Shown: one piece after another, positions 1 to 9,737 of the stretch | Position numbering within the stretch: the stretch's first letter is position 1 | How the letters are laid out: each line of letters starts with the position of its first letter | NCBI RefSeq assembly: GCF_000299575.1 | Contig: NZ_AMGO01000011.1 | Location: 1-64,000, forward strand | DNA from: Oceaniovalibus guishaninsula JLT2003 | GTDB taxonomy: Bacteria; Pseudomonadota; Alphaproteobacteria; Rhodobacterales; Rhodobacteraceae | Length of the DNA: 64,000 bases | Direction: 5' to 3' | Program-made: the position numbers and the translations under genes | Notes under the pieces: generated by a model | What the model was told of the DNA's origin: nothing | What the model saw: the letters and a program-made list of their open reading frames with translations, nothing else | The model's database searches: none

Positions 1-777
1 GCGCTGGTCAAGCCCCTGCGCAAGCTGCGCGACGGCGAAACCGTGGTCTTCTCGCCCGACCTGTCGGCCACGGTCGAGGGGCGGGGCGAGGGGGCGGCGC
101 TGCTGCGCTTCAACCTGGCGGGCGACGATTTCGACGCCGCGCTGGATGCGGCGGGCGCGATGCCGCTGCCGCCCTACATCGCCTCGAAACGCGCCGCCGA
201 CGCGCAGGACCGCACCGATTACCAGACGATCTGGGCCGCCCGCGCGGGCGCCGTCGCCGCGCCCACCGCCTCGCTGCATTTCGATGACGCGCTGCTGGCC
301 GCCGTGCGCGCGCGCGGCGTGGATCTGACGCATGTGACGCTGCATGTCGGCGCGGGCACGTTCCTGCCCGTGAAGGTGGACGATGTCAGCCAGCACCGCA
401 TGCACGCCGAATGGGGCGAGGTGACGGCGGATGCCGCCGCCCGGATCGCCGCGACCCGCGCTTCGGGCGGTCGCGTGATCCCGGTCGGCACCACCGCGCT
501 GCGCCTGATCGAAAGCGCCGCGGCGCGGGGGGCCATCGCGCCCTTTCGCGGCCAGACCGACATCTTCATCCGCCCCGGCCATGTCTTTCGCGTCGTCGAC
601 GGGCTGATGACCAATTTCCACCTGCCGAAATCCACGCTGATGATGCTGGTCTCGGCGCTGATGGGGGTGGATCGGATGCGCCGCGTCTATGCCCATGCCG
701 TCGCGCGCGAGTATCGGTTCTTCAGCTATGGCGACGCGTCGCTGCTGCTGCCCGACGCCGACGGCGCGCGCGGCTGA
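1..777 (+). CDS. queA: S-adenosylmethionine:tRNA ribosyltransferase-isomerase, 3' part
   Basis: This is the C-terminal ~258 residues of QueA, open at the left edge; the reading frame runs in from base 1. QueA moves the ribosyl group of SAM to 7-aminomethyl-7-deazaguanine at the wobble base of GUN tRNAs, giving epoxyqueuosine in the cytoplasm. Family marks seen are LPPYI followed by the D-R-x-D-Y-Q-T segment, HVGAGTF-x-PV, the H-x-M-H-x-E stretch, V-G-T-T-x-L-R, and TDIFI-x-PG followed by NFHLPKSTL near the C-terminus. The stop is TGA at 775-777. The N-terminal part lies outside the window. The next gene starts about 57 nt downstream on the same strand. Confidence 0.96.
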   Translation, partial: ALVKPLRKLRDGETVVFSPDLSATVEGRGEGAALLRFNLAGDDFDAALDAAGAMPLPPYIASKRAADAQDRTDYQTIWAARAGAVAAPTASLHFDDALLAAVRARGVDLTHVTLHVGAGTFLPVKVDDVSQHRMHAEWGEVTADAAARIAATRASGGRVIPVGTTALRLIESAAARGAIAPFRGQTDIFIRPGHVFRVVDGLMTNFHLPKSTLMMLVSALMGVDRMRRVYAHAVAREYRFFSYGDASLLLPDADGARG

Positions 778-834
778 ATTGCGCGATTGCGCCGCGCCCC
801 CGCACCCGGTACGGGCGCGGCAAAGGAGACGGCG

Positions 835-2082
835 ATGTTCAAGGTGCTGACCGGCGGATGGGCGCTGTTTCTGGGCATGGGGTTCCTGATGGTCGGGAAC
901 GGCATGCAGGGCACGCTTCTGGGCGTGCGCGGCGCGATCGAGGGATTCTCGACCGGCGAGATGTCGGTCATCATGTCGGCCTATTTCGTGGGCTTTCTGG
1001 GCGGATCGCGCCTGGCGCCCGAAATGATCCGCCGCGTCGGCCATATCCGCGTCTTCGCCGCGCTGGCCAGCTTCATCTCGGCGGTGCTGATCCTCTATCC
1101 GTCGATCACCGACCCCCTGGCCTGGACGCTGCTGCGGGTGCTGATCGGGTTCTGCTTTTCCGGCGTCTACGTCACGGCGGAATCGTGGCTGAACAACGCC
1201 GCCACGAACGAAACGCGCGGGCAGGCCCTGTCGGTCTACATGATCGTGCAGATGCTGGGCATCATCGCCGCGCAGGCGCTGCTGGTGACGGGCGATCCGT
1301 CGGGCTTCGTGCTGTTCGTCATCCCCTCGGTGCTGGTGTCGCTGTCCTTCGCGCCGATCCTTCTGTCGGTCGCCCCCACGCCCCCCTTCGCCGCCGCCAA
1401 ACCGATGAGCCTGCGGCGGCTGTTCCGCTCGTCGCCGCTGGGCTGCATGGGGATGCTGCTGACGGGCGGCGTCTATTCGGCGCAGTTCGGCATGGCGTCG
1501 GTCTATGGCGCGCTTCTGGGGCTTTCGGTGGCCGAGATCGCGCTTTTCGTCGGCGCGATCTATGCGGGCGGGCTGCTGTTCCAGTATCCCATCGGCTGGA
1601 TGTCGGACCGGCTGGACCGCCGCAAGCTGGTCCTGGCCGCGTCGGTCGCGGCGCTGGCGGTGTCGGTGCTGGCCGCGCTGGTGCCCGAACCGTCGCTGAC
1701 CCTGCTGATGGCGGCGGGATTCGTGCTGGGCGGCATGACCAACCCGATCTACTCGCTGCTCATCGCGCATACCAACGACTATCTGGCGAACGAGGACATG
1801 GCCGGCGCGTCGGGCGGGCTGATCTTCATCAACGGCATCGGCGCCATTGCCGGGCCGCTGATCATCGGCGTTCTGCTGGAATGGCTGGGCCCGCCCGGAT
1901 TCTGGGCGTTTCTGGGGCTGATGATGGGGTGCCTGGCCGCCTATGCCGGCTGGCGGATGACCCGCCGGCCGACCGCCGACGAAACCACCGCCTTCGTCGC
2001 CATGACCCCCGCCAGCACCGCCGTCGCGACCGAGGCCGCGCAGGAATGGGCGCAGGAAAAGACCGAAAACGCCGGGGCTTGA
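835..2082 (+). CDS. MFS transporter, YcaD-like
   Basis: A 415-residue, very hydrophobic protein with about 12 membrane segments in two halves, typical of the major facilitator superfamily; the layout and sequence resemble the YcaD-like subgroup. I chose ATG 835 because AAAGGAG lies 7 nt upstream; a TTG at 787 would add 16 residues unlike a membrane N-terminus. The loop after the eighth segment carries the D-R-x-x-R-R-K motif (GWMSDRLDRRKLVLA), the classical MFS cytoplasmic signature. A polar tail of about 40 residues rich in A, T and E ends the protein. The substrate cannot be read from sequence. It is followed after 58 nt by a DUF924 gene, probably in the same transcript. Confidence 0.85.
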   Translation: MFKVLTGGWALFLGMGFLMVGNGMQGTLLGVRGAIEGFSTGEMSVIMSAYFVGFLGGSRLAPEMIRRVGHIRVFAALASFISAVLILYPSITDPLAWTLLRVLIGFCFSGVYVTAESWLNNAATNETRGQALSVYMIVQMLGIIAAQALLVTGDPSGFVLFVIPSVLVSLSFAPILLSVAPTPPFAAAKPMSLRRLFRSSPLGCMGMLLTGGVYSAQFGMASVYGALLGLSVAEIALFVGAIYAGGLLFQYPIGWMSDRLDRRKLVLAASVAALAVSVLAALVPEPSLTLLMAAGFVLGGMTNPIYSLLIAHTNDYLANEDMAGASGGLIFINGIGAIAGPLIIGVLLEWLGPPGFWAFLGLMMGCLAAYAGWRMTRRPTADETTAFVAMTPASTAVATEAAQEWAQEKTENAGA

Positions 2083-2140
2083 AGGCTTGCCCTCGCGCGG
2101 CGCGCGGCGCAAGCTGTCCCCGAATGCGAGGAGATGGATC

Positions 2141-2716
2141 ATGCCCCGTCCCGACGATGTGCTGCGCTTCTGGCTGGACGAGGTCGGACCGGACGGCTGG
2201 TATGTCGCCGACGACGCCCTCGACGCCACCATCCGCGACGGCTTCGGCGCGCTGGTGGACCGGGCCGCCGATGGCGGGCATTGCGACTGGGCGACGACCC
2301 CCCGCACGGCGCTGGCCTATCTGGTCGTCGCGGACCAGTTTTCCCGCAACGTCCATCGCGGCGACGGGCGCGCCTATGCCGCCGACCGCTGGGCGCGCGC
2401 CATCGCCAAGCTGGCGCTGCGGCTGGGCTGGGACATGGCCGTGCCCGAGCCCGGACGGCAGTTCTTCTATCTGCCGCTGATGCACGCCGAAAGCCTTCAG
2501 GACCAGGAACGCGGCGTGCGCCTCATTCTGCTGCGGATGCCGCGGACCGGCGCGCAGAACCTGCTGCATGCCCGCGCCCATCGCGAGGTGATCCGCCGCT
2601 TCGGCCGCTTCCCGCACCGCAACGCGGATCTGGGCCGTGCAACCACCGCCGCCGAAGCCGCGTTCCTCGACCAGGGCGGATATGGCGGCGTCGTGCGCCG
2701 CTTGCAGGAGGGTTGA
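2141..2716 (+). CDS. DUF924 family protein
   Basis: A 191-residue soluble protein of the DUF924 (COG3803) family. It starts at ATG 2141 with GAGGAG 7 nt before it. Family marks are the N-terminal V-L-x-F-W segment, the ADQFSRNVHRG motif near residues 65-75, and FFYLPLMHAESLQDQ near 105-120, which in other members becomes F-x-x-P-x-x-H-S-E. No catalytic function is established for the family; its fold is helical and TPR-like. It ends one base before the next ATG, so translation of the small membrane protein that follows is probably coupled to it. Confidence 0.85.
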   Translation: MPRPDDVLRFWLDEVGPDGWYVADDALDATIRDGFGALVDRAADGGHCDWATTPRTALAYLVVADQFSRNVHRGDGRAYAADRWARAIAKLALRLGWDMAVPEPGRQFFYLPLMHAESLQDQERGVRLILLRMPRTGAQNLLHARAHREVIRRFGRFPHRNADLGRATTAAEAAFLDQGGYGGVVRRLQEG

Positions 2717-2717
2717 A

Positions 2718-2921
2718 ATGAAAAGCATGTGGACATGGACGGCGGTGCTGCTGGTGGGACTGGCGATCGTGGTGATCTATCCGTTCCTCAGCACCAGCGT
2801 CGCCGCCGACATCGACACGCCCGGCGTCTATCCCCAATGGGTGATCCCGGTCGGCTATTTCCTGATGCTGATCGGCGCGGGCGGTCTGGTGGTCGCCTGG
2901 ATGGCGCGGCGCGCGCGCTGA
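2718..2921 (+). CDS. small two-helix membrane protein
   Basis: A 67-residue protein starting at ATG 2718, one base after the DUF924 stop; CAGGAGGG just upstream is a good ribosome site. Two hydrophobic segments are visible, about residues 5-22 and 43-60, joined by a polar loop with the sequence DIDTPGVYPQW, and the C-terminus is basic (ARRAR), suggesting a cytoplasmic tail. I do not recognise the family. The layout resembles a single hairpin subunit resembling one unit of a small TRAP-type or tripartite membrane component, but no specific similarity is claimed. The tight spacing to its neighbour supports that it is a real gene. Confidence 0.65.
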   Translation: MKSMWTWTAVLLVGLAIVVIYPFLSTSVAADIDTPGVYPQWVIPVGYFLMLIGAGGLVVAWMARRAR

Positions 2922-2943
2922 GGGTCCGCCCCGCATCCCGCCA

Positions 2944-4089
2944 GTGACCCGCGATCGCACCGACTGGCCGCTGGTGGCGATGCTGTTCGTCGCGGGCCTG
3001 CTGGCCGCCGCGCAGTTCAGCAAGGTGTCGCTGTCGCTGGCCGAACTCGGCCGCGCCTACGAACGCGCGCCCGAATCGCTGGCGCATCTGGTGTCCATCG
3101 TCGGGCTGGTGGGCATCGCCTTCGGCGTCGTCGCGGGGTCGTTCGTCGCGGCTTTGGGCGCGCGGCGGGTGTTGCTGGGCTGCCTCGTCCTCGGCGGCGC
3201 GCTGTCCCTGGCCGAAGCCGCGCTGCCCGCCATCGGCTGGATGACCGCCCTGCGCGTCGCCGAGGGCGCGTCGCATCTGGGTCTGGTCATCGCCGGCCCG
3301 ACGCTGATGGCCGGCGCGGCGGGCGACCGGGACCGGCCCGTGGCGATGGCGATCTGGGCCACCTTCTTCGGCGTGTCCTTCGGTCTGACGGCGCTGCTGC
3401 TGCCTCCGGTCCTGTCCGCCGGCGGCCTGCGGCTGATGTTCGTGCTGCACGGCGTGGGGCTGCTGGCCATCGCGGCGATCCTTGCGCCGATGCTGCCCCG
3501 CCAGCGGCGCGCGGCGCTGCACTTCGACCCGGTCCGCATGCACCGCGCGATCTATGGCACCGCGCATCTGGGCGCGCCGGGGCTGGGGTTCGTCTTCTAT
3601 ACGCTGATGTTCGTGGCGCTCATCACCTTCGTGCCGGGGCTTCTGGGGCGTCCGGGCCTGGCCGCGTCGCTGCCGATCCTCAGCCTGGCGGGGACGTTCG
3701 GCGCGGGCTGGATCGCGCGCCGCATCGCGCCCGATCTGGTGATGGCGGCGGGGTTCGCGGGCACGGCCCTGCTGGCGCTGGCGCTCTGGTCGGGGATCGA
3801 CGCCGCGATCTGGCCGCTCTTCGCCGCGATGGGGCTGGTGCCGGGCGGCGCCTTCGCGCTGATCCCGTATCTGAACGCCACCGCGTCCGACCGCGCGCTG
3901 GCCACGGGCGGCATCGCGCAGATGGGCAATGCCGGCACGACATTCGGCACGCCGTTCTTCGCGCTGCTGCTGTCCCTGGGCGGTTTTCCCGCAGCCTGCG
4001 CCGGTCTGGCCGCCCTTGCCGTGGCCGGATTGGCCACCGTGCTGCTGCTGCGCCGCGCGACGCAACGCACCCGGTCACGTCTCGCGTGA
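2944..4089 (+). CDS. MFS transporter
   Basis: A 381-residue polytopic membrane protein with about 12 hydrophobic segments, major facilitator type. The start is GTG 2944, 22 nt after the preceding gene; no ATG lies in a better place, and the residues after the GTG ([13 protein letters not shown]) run straight into the first helix. A Gly/Ala-rich helix near residues 45-70 and the basic loop GARRVLLG fit the loop 2-3 region of MFS proteins. Substrate unknown; the nearest familiar group is the cyanate/nitrate-like MFS proteins, which I cannot confirm. It ends 2 nt before the SOS box of uvrA. Confidence 0.75.
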   Translation: MTRDRTDWPLVAMLFVAGLLAAAQFSKVSLSLAELGRAYERAPESLAHLVSIVGLVGIAFGVVAGSFVAALGARRVLLGCLVLGGALSLAEAALPAIGWMTALRVAEGASHLGLVIAGPTLMAGAAGDRDRPVAMAIWATFFGVSFGLTALLLPPVLSAGGLRLMFVLHGVGLLAIAAILAPMLPRQRRAALHFDPVRMHRAIYGTAHLGAPGLGFVFYTLMFVALITFVPGLLGRPGLAASLPILSLAGTFGAGWIARRIAPDLVMAAGFAGTALLALALWSGIDAAIWPLFAAMGLVPGGAFALIPYLNATASDRALATGGIAQMGNAGTTFGTPFFALLLSLGGFPAACAGLAALAVAGLATVLLLRRATQRTRSRLA

Positions 4090-4091
4090 TC

Positions 4092-4106
4092 GTTCCTCAT
4101 CCGTTC
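4092..4106 (+). promoter_or_regulatory. LexA (SOS) box of uvrA
   Basis: The 15 bases read GTTC-CTCATCC-GTTC, an exact match to the alphaproteobacterial LexA recognition sequence GTTC-N7-GTTC. It lies 64 nt before the uvrA start codon, a usual place for an SOS operator, and uvrA is a known LexA target in this class. The match is seen directly; the regulation is inferred. Confidence 0.85.
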
Positions 4107-4170
4107 CCGTTCGCCATTGGAGATTGCGCCTCCTGCCGCTATGTAACGCGCATTGGTTAAGGGGTGGCTT

Positions 4171-7032
4171 ATGGCCGAGCTGAAGAACATCGAGGTGCGC
4201 GGCGCGCGCGAGCATAACCTCAAGAATATCGACGTCGATATCCCGCGCGACAAGCTGGTGGTCATCACCGGGCTGTCGGGGTCGGGCAAGTCCAGCCTGG
4301 CCTTCGACACGATCTATGCCGAGGGCCAGCGCCGCTATGTCGAATCGCTGTCGGCCTATGCGCGCCAGTTCCTCGACATGATGCAGAAACCCGATGTCGA
4401 CCATATCAGCGGCCTGTCGCCCGCCATCAGCATCGAACAGAAGACGACCAGCAAGAATCCCCGCTCGACCGTCGGCACGGTGACGGAGATCTACGACTAC
4501 ATGCGCCTTTTGTTCGCGCGCGTCGGCACGCCCTATTCGCCCGCCACCGGCCTGCCCATCGAGGCGCAGCAGGTGCAGGACATGGTGGACAGGGTGATGG
4601 CCATGCCCGAAGACACGCGCGGCTATCTGCTGGCGCCCATCGTCCGCGACCGCAAGGGCGAATACCGCAAGGAGTTTCTGGAGCTTCGCAAACAGGGCTT
4701 CCAGCGCGTCAAGGTGGACGGGCAGTTTCACGAACTGGACGACGCGCCGACGCTCGACAAGAAGTTACGCCACGACATCGACGTGGTGGTGGACCGTCTG
4801 GTCGTGCGCGAGGGGCTGGAAACGCGGCTGGCCGACAGCTTCCGCACCGCGCTCGACCTGGCCGACGGCATCGCCATCCTCGAAACCGCCGTTCCCGAAG
4901 GGCAGGAGCCCGAGCGTTTCACCTTCAGCGAAAAGTTCGCGTGCCCGGTCAGCGGCTTCACCATCCCCGAGATCGAGCCGCGGCTTTTCAGCTTCAACGC
5001 GCCGTTCGGGGCCTGTCCGGTCTGCGACGGTCTGGGGGTCGAGCTGTTCTTCGACGAACGGCTGGTCGTGCCCGACATGAACCTGAAGATCTCGGACGGT
5101 GCGCTGGCGCCGTGGCGCAAGGGCAAGTCCCCCTATTTCCTGCAAACGATCGAGGCGATCGCCAAGCACTACAAGTTTCCCCAATCCGCCAAATGGAAGG
5201 ATCTGCCCGAAGACGTGCAACGCGTCTTCCTGTACGGATCGGGGAAGGAAGAAATCGCCTTCCGCTATGACGAGGGCGGGCGCGTCTATCAGGTCAGCCG
5301 CCCGTTCGAGGGCGTGATCCCCAACATGGAACGCCGCTATCGCGAAACCGACAGCGCCTGGATCCGCGAGGAATTCGAGCGCTATCAAAACAACCGCCCC
5401 TGCGGCGCCTGCAACGGCTTCCGCCTCCGCCCCGAGGCGCTGGCCGTCAGGATAGCGGGCCTGCATGTCGGGCAGGTGGTGCAGATGTCCATTCGCGAGG
5501 CCGCCGCCTGGTGCAAGGCCGTCCCCGAAACCCTGACCGTGCAGAAGAACGAGATCGCCCGCGCCATCCTGAAGGAGATCCGCGAGCGGCTGGGCTTTCT
5601 GAACAATGTCGGGCTGGAATACCTGACGCTTGCGCGCAACGCCGGAACGCTCTCGGGCGGGGAATCGCAGCGCATCCGCCTGGCCAGCCAGATCGGGTCG
5701 GGTCTGACGGGGGTGCTCTATGTTCTGGACGAACCCAGCATCGGCCTGCACCAGCGTGACAACGACCGGCTGCTGACGACGCTCAAGAACCTGCGCGACG
5801 CGGGCAACACCGTGATCGTGGTCGAGCACGACGAGGAGGCGATCCGAGAGGCCGATTATGTCTTCGACATCGGCCCCGGCGCGGGCGTCCACGGGGGCCG
5901 CGTCGTGGCGCACGGAACTCCGACGGAAATCCTACAGGATTCTCACAGCCTGACCGGCGATTATCTCGCCGGCCGCCGCGGCATCCCGGTGCCCGCGACG
6001 CGCCGCAAGGGCAATAAGAAGTCGGTGAAGGTCGTCAACGCCACCGGCAACAACCTGCAAAACGTCACCGTCGATTTCCCCCTGCGAAAATTCGTTTGCG
6101 TGACGGGGGTTAGCGGTGGCGGCAAATCCACCTTGACCATCGAGACGCTGTTCAAGACCGCCTCCATGCGCCTCAACGGCGCGCGCCAGACCCCCGCGCC
6201 GTGCGAGACGATCAAGGGGCTGGAACATCTCGACAAGGTCATCGACATCGACCAGCGCCCCATCGGCCGAACTCCACGTTCGAATCCAGCCACTTACACC
6301 GGGGCCTTCACCCCGATCCGCGACTGGTTCGCGGGCCTGCCCGAAGCCAAGGCGCGCGGCTACAAGCCCGGCCGGTTCAGCTTCAACGTCAAGGGCGGCC
6401 GCTGCGAAGCCTGCCAGGGCGACGGCGTCATCAAGATCGAAATGCATTTCCTTCCAGACGTTTACGTCACCTGCGAAACCTGCAAGGGCCAGCGCTATAA
6501 CCGCGAGACGCTGGAAATCCGCTTCAAGGGCAAGAGCATAGCCGACGTTCTCGACATGACGGTCGAGGACGCGCAGGAATTCTTCAAGGCCGTGCCGTCC
6601 ATCCGCGAAAAGATGGACGCCCTGATGCGCGTCGGTCTTGGCTACATCAAGGTCGGCCAGCAAGCCACGACGCTTTCGGGCGGCGAGGCCCAGCGCGTGA
6701 AGCTGAGCAAGGAACTGGCCAAGCGTTCCACCGGCCGCACGCTCTATATCCTGGACGAGCCGACGACCGGTCTGCACTTCGAGGACGTGAAGAAGCTGTT
6801 GGAAGTGTTGCATGAATTGGTCGAGGCGGGCAATTCGATGATCGTCATCGAACACAATCTCGACGTGATCAAGACCGCGGACTGGCTGATCGACATCGGC
6901 CCCGAAGGCGGCGATGGCGGCGGCCGGGTCGTGGCGACCGGCACCCCCGAACAGGTCGCCCAGGTCGAGGCCAGCCATACCGGCCGCTACCTTCGTCCGA
7001 TGCTCGAACCGCGCAAGGTGGCCGCGGAGTAG
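4171..7032 (+). CDS. uvrA: excinuclease ABC subunit UvrA
   Basis: A 953-residue full-length UvrA, the damage-recognition ATPase of nucleotide excision repair. The start is ATG 4171 with AAGGGG 6 nt upstream; an in-frame TTG at 4153 is less likely. It has the two ABC ATPase modules: Walker [10 protein letters not shown] at 34-42, first signature SGGESQ followed by [11 protein letters not shown], second Walker [10 protein letters not shown], and second signature SGGEAQ with [11 protein letters not shown]. Zinc-binding cysteine pairs are visible as CPVCDG / CGACNG in the first half and CEACQG / CETCKG in the second. It stands alone and is very probably SOS-induced through the LexA box at 4092-4106. 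Confidence 0.98.
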   Translation: MAELKNIEVRGAREHNLKNIDVDIPRDKLVVITGLSGSGKSSLAFDTIYAEGQRRYVESLSAYARQFLDMMQKPDVDHISGLSPAISIEQKTTSKNPRSTVGTVTEIYDYMRLLFARVGTPYSPATGLPIEAQQVQDMVDRVMAMPEDTRGYLLAPIVRDRKGEYRKEFLELRKQGFQRVKVDGQFHELDDAPTLDKKLRHDIDVVVDRLVVREGLETRLADSFRTALDLADGIAILETAVPEGQEPERFTFSEKFACPVSGFTIPEIEPRLFSFNAPFGACPVCDGLGVELFFDERLVVPDMNLKISDGALAPWRKGKSPYFLQTIEAIAKHYKFPQSAKWKDLPEDVQRVFLYGSGKEEIAFRYDEGGRVYQVSRPFEGVIPNMERRYRETDSAWIREEFERYQNNRPCGACNGFRLRPEALAVRIAGLHVGQVVQMSIREAAAWCKAVPETLTVQKNEIARAILKEIRERLGFLNNVGLEYLTLARNAGTLSGGESQRIRLASQIGSGLTGVLYVLDEPSIGLHQRDNDRLLTTLKNLRDAGNTVIVVEHDEEAIREADYVFDIGPGAGVHGGRVVAHGTPTEILQDSHSLTGDYLAGRRGIPVPATRRKGNKKSVKVVNATGNNLQNVTVDFPLRKFVCVTGVSGGGKSTLTIETLFKTASMRLNGARQTPAPCETIKGLEHLDKVIDIDQRPIGRTPRSNPATYTGAFTPIRDWFAGLPEAKARGYKPGRFSFNVKGGRCEACQGDGVIKIEMHFLPDVYVTCETCKGQRYNRETLEIRFKGKSIADVLDMTVEDAQEFFKAVPSIREKMDALMRVGLGYIKVGQQATTLSGGEAQRVKLSKELAKRSTGRTLYILDEPTTGLHFEDVKKLLEVLHELVEAGNSMIVIEHNLDVIKTADWLIDIGPEGGDGGGRVVATGTPEQVAQVEASHTGRYLRPMLEPRKVAAE

Positions 7033-7039
7033 GAGTTGC

Positions 7040-7065
7040 CCGGCGCGGCCCCATGACTGCGCCGG
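7040..7065. terminator. stem-loop between convergent uvrA and fba
   Basis: CCGGCGC (7040-7046) and GCGCCGG (7059-7065) form a perfect 7-bp GC stem with a 12-base loop in the 45-nt gap where uvrA and fba converge. An overlapping alternative pairs GGCCCC (7047-7052) with GGGGCC (7068-7073). There is no T run on either side, so if it terminates it is not a classical intrinsic terminator. Confidence 0.4.
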
Positions 7066-7077
7066 ACAGGGGCCAAG

Positions 7078-8007
7078 CTATTGCTGCCCCTTGTAGATTG
7101 CCACCAGCCGGTCGAACATCGCCATCGCCTCGGACCGTTCGCGCTGGAAGCTGTTGCGCCCGATGATCGACCCGTTGCCGCCGCCGTCGCGGATGGCGCG
7201 GGCATCGTCATAGACCGCATCCTCGCCCTTCTTGGCCCCGCCCGAGAACACGACGATCCGCCGCCCGTTGAACGCCGACCGCATGCATTCCGCCACCCGC
7301 GCCGCCTGGGTCGAAATGTCGATCTGCTGCTCCTCGAAGACCTTCCTGGCCTCCTTCAGCTCCAGATGGTCGGTGGACAGCTTGATCTTGATGATATGCG
7401 CGCCCAGCAACGCCGCGATCTGCGCGGCATAGGCGGCAATGTCCACCGCAGTCTCGCCGTCCTTGCTGATCGCCTCGCCGCGCGGGTAGGACCAGATGAC
7501 GGTGGGCAGGCCCAGGCTGGCCGCCTCGCGCCGCATCTCGGCGATCTCCTCGAACATGTCGAGCGCCATGTCCGAACCGGGATAGATGGTGAAGCCGATC
7601 GCCGCGCAACCCAGCCGCAGCGCGTCCTCGACGGTGCCGGTGATCGCCTGGTTCTTGCCCGCGGTATCCGACATCAGCGAATTGGCCGAGTTCACCTTGA
7701 GGATCGTGGGGATCTGCCCTGCGAACGTGTCCGCGCCCGCCTCCAGCATGCCCAGAGGGGCCGCATAGGCGTTCAGCCCCGCGTCGATGGCCAGCTGATA
7801 ATGGTAATGCGGATCGTAGGCAGGCGGGTTCGGGGCGAAGGTGCGCGCCGGTCCGTGCTCGAACCCCTGATCGACGGGCAAGATGATCATCTTGCCGGTG
7901 CCCTTCAGCCGCCCGGTCATCAGCATCTGGCAAAGCCTGGCCTTCACGCCGGGCGTCTCGCCCTCGTAATTGGCAAGGATCTTGCGGACGGTGGTCGAGG
8001 CTTTCAT
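7078..8007 (-). CDS. fba: class I fructose-bisphosphate aldolase (DhnA type)
   Basis: A 309-residue Schiff-base aldolase of the archaeal/DhnA-type family, which splits fructose 1,6-bisphosphate to dihydroxyacetone phosphate and glyceraldehyde 3-phosphate. Visible marks are ILPVDQGFEHGP near residues 42-53, the strand IIKIKLSTD carrying the likely catalytic lysine, VVFSGGAKK and a phosphate-binding G-G-N-G-S-I-I-G-R-N near the end. The start ATG (complement of 8005-8007) follows AGGAGAT closely. On the minus strand it is the last gene of pgk - hypothetical - fba. A LacI-operator-like sequence lies 60 nt upstream. Confidence 0.93.
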   Translation of the reverse strand: MKASTTVRKILANYEGETPGVKARLCQMLMTGRLKGTGKMIILPVDQGFEHGPARTFAPNPPAYDPHYHYQLAIDAGLNAYAAPLGMLEAGADTFAGQIPTILKVNSANSLMSDTAGKNQAITGTVEDALRLGCAAIGFTIYPGSDMALDMFEEIAEMRREAASLGLPTVIWSYPRGEAISKDGETAVDIAAYAAQIAALLGAHIIKIKLSTDHLELKEARKVFEEQQIDISTQAARVAECMRSAFNGRRIVVFSGGAKKGEDAVYDDARAIRDGGGNGSIIGRNSFQRERSEAMAMFDRLVAIYKGQQ

Positions 8008-8067
8008 GGCGATCTCCTGTCAGATGTCGCCAATGCGATAGGCATGGGCGGCCCTGGGCGCAATCGG

Positions 8068-8079
8068 TTTGGCGCTAAC
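8068..8079 (-). promoter_or_regulatory. LacI-family-like operator upstream of fba
   Basis: Read toward fba the bases are GTTAGCGCCAAA, which match 10 of 12 positions of the palindrome GTTAGCGCTAAC, a typical LacI-family operator core (CceR-like regulators of central carbon metabolism in this group bind such sites). It is 60 nt before the fba start. Only the sequence match is seen; no regulator gene is in the window. Confidence 0.3.
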
Positions 8080-8100
8080 GGCCGCGCGGAATGTCGACTG

Positions 8101-9675
8101 CTATCGCGCGCCGAACCGCGCCGGCAGATCCCGGCTCAGCCAGTTATCCAGCGCGTCGCGTGCGGCGCGGGCCCTGGCCTCGTCCCAGGCGGCGCGCCCC
8201 GCCTCGTCCGCGCGCGCGGCCCGCGCCTCGACGGCGTCCAGCAGGCCGCGCGATTCGCCATCGCCCGCCGCCGCGCCCAGCGTCGCCCAGTAAAGCGCGC
8301 GCTCGTAATCGCGGCGCGCGCCCGACCCGCTGAGGGCATCGGCGGCGGCGTCGCGGATTTGCGCCAGCGTTTCGGGCGCGGCAGGCGGTTCGGCCCCGTC
8401 GCGCTGCAAGTCGAGGATGCGGGCGAAGGACAGATCCGCCTCGATCCGGTCCAGCAGCGTCGGGGCGCCATCGGCCCCCAGCGTTCCGGCATCCAGCGCG
8501 CGGCGATAGGCGGCGGCGGCGTCCTCCTTTGCCAGTGCCTCGGCCAGCAGAAGCGCCGTTTCGCCGTCCGTCCCGGCCTCGGGCCCCGACAGCAGCGCGA
8601 TTGCGGCGGCGAGGTTGCGCGGCGCGCCGGTGCCGGTGGCCAGCGCGCGCCCGACGCGCAGCCGGTCCTCGGGCGAAAGTGCCGCGGCCCCGTCGCCCAG
8701 CGCCTGCCGCAGCAGATCGGCGGGAATTGCCGCGCGCGCCTGTCGCGGCGCAAGGTCGGCCAGGGGTTCCAGATCGTCGAAGGCGCGGCGCGGATCGCGT
8801 TCATAGGCGGCGAAATCCAGACGGCGGCTTTCAGCAGGATCGAACCCCGTCTCGACGACCATGGATCGGGGATCGTCCAGGAATTGCGGCCAGATCGCGG
8901 TTACGCTGTCGGCGAAATCCTGTTGCGCGGCGTTCAGCGGCGCGCCCGCGTTCAGCTCTGTCAGCCCCTGCCGCAGCACCGCGCCCAGTGTCGCCGCGCC
9001 CGTCGCGTCGTCGGCGAAGGCGGGCGGCAGGAATTGCCGCGCCATGTCCCAGCCGCCCAGATTCTCGATACGGATACTGCCCGAGGACAGATCGGCGACC
9101 AGGTCCGGTTCGGCCTCGGGGTCGTCCGATCCATCCCGAACCGAGACATAGGCGAAATCGGCCGACGCCTCGATCGCGGCCACACCGTCGATCTGCGCGA
9201 ACAGCGTCGCGTCGGCGCTGGCCGATGGCAGGTCGTAATCCAGATCGACCGCCAGCCGCGGCACGAAAAGCGGGCCGAGGTCCATCGTCTCCGGCAGAAC
9301 GCGGGCAGGGGGCGGCAGGCAGGTCAGCGGCACCGTCACGCCGCCCGCCTCGATCCGCGCGCGCAGACGGTCGGGCCGCGCAAAGCCGCCCGTGCGGAGC
9401 ACCAGCCGGTCCGCCGCGATCCGGCAATCTTCGGCATCGGCATGATCCAGCGGCGGACGCAGCGACACGTCCGTCAGCGTCGCGGTGCCAGCCCGCAGAT
9501 CGACGGCAAGGGCCGAATAGGTCAGATCGACCTGACTGCGCAGCGCCACGATGCCGGTCTGGATCAATTGCTGCGCCACGCGGTCGGGCGCCAGCAGTTC
9601 GGCCCAGCCCAACGGACCCTCCTGCGCGATCAGGGTGCCCGGCAGCAGGATCGTGGCGATGGCAAGGCGTTTCAT
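8101..9675 (-). CDS. secreted hypothetical protein with C-terminal helical repeats
   Basis: A 524-residue protein starting at the ATG complementary to 9673-9675. Residues 1-18 (MKRLAIATILLPGTLIAQ) form a signal peptide with likely cleavage after LIA, so the mature protein should be periplasmic. The middle is beta-strand rich, with repeated short acidic segments (DLTYSALAVDL, ASLTDVSL-like). Residues from about 300 on are Ala-rich helical repeats resembling Sel1/TPR repeats (GRALATGTGAPRNLAAAIALL). I do not recognise the family. It lies between pgk (62 nt upstream) and fba (93 nt downstream), an odd place for an exported protein. Function unknown. Confidence 0.75.
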   Translation of the reverse strand: MKRLAIATILLPGTLIAQEGPLGWAELLAPDRVAQQLIQTGIVALRSQVDLTYSALAVDLRAGTATLTDVSLRPPLDHADAEDCRIAADRLVLRTGGFARPDRLRARIEAGGVTVPLTCLPPPARVLPETMDLGPLFVPRLAVDLDYDLPSASADATLFAQIDGVAAIEASADFAYVSVRDGSDDPEAEPDLVADLSSGSIRIENLGGWDMARQFLPPAFADDATGAATLGAVLRQGLTELNAGAPLNAAQQDFADSVTAIWPQFLDDPRSMVVETGFDPAESRRLDFAAYERDPRRAFDDLEPLADLAPRQARAAIPADLLRQALGDGAAALSPEDRLRVGRALATGTGAPRNLAAAIALLSGPEAGTDGETALLLAEALAKEDAAAAYRRALDAGTLGADGAPTLLDRIEADLSFARILDLQRDGAEPPAAPETLAQIRDAAADALSGSGARRDYERALYWATLGAAAGDGESRGLLDAVEARAARADEAGRAAWDEARARAARDALDNWLSRDLPARFGAR

Positions 9676-9737
9676 CACGGGCTCCGTTCGGATTGGCGGC
9701 CCATGAAACGCGGCCCTCGCAGCGCGCGCAAGTCCGT

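Noticed and set aside
6280-6300. A tRNA T-loop-like sequence (GTTCGAATCC) suggesting a tRNA gene or attachment site
   Set aside because: It lies inside uvrA in the conserved coding stretch for R-S-N-P-A-T-Y-T-G; no acceptor or anticodon stems surround it.
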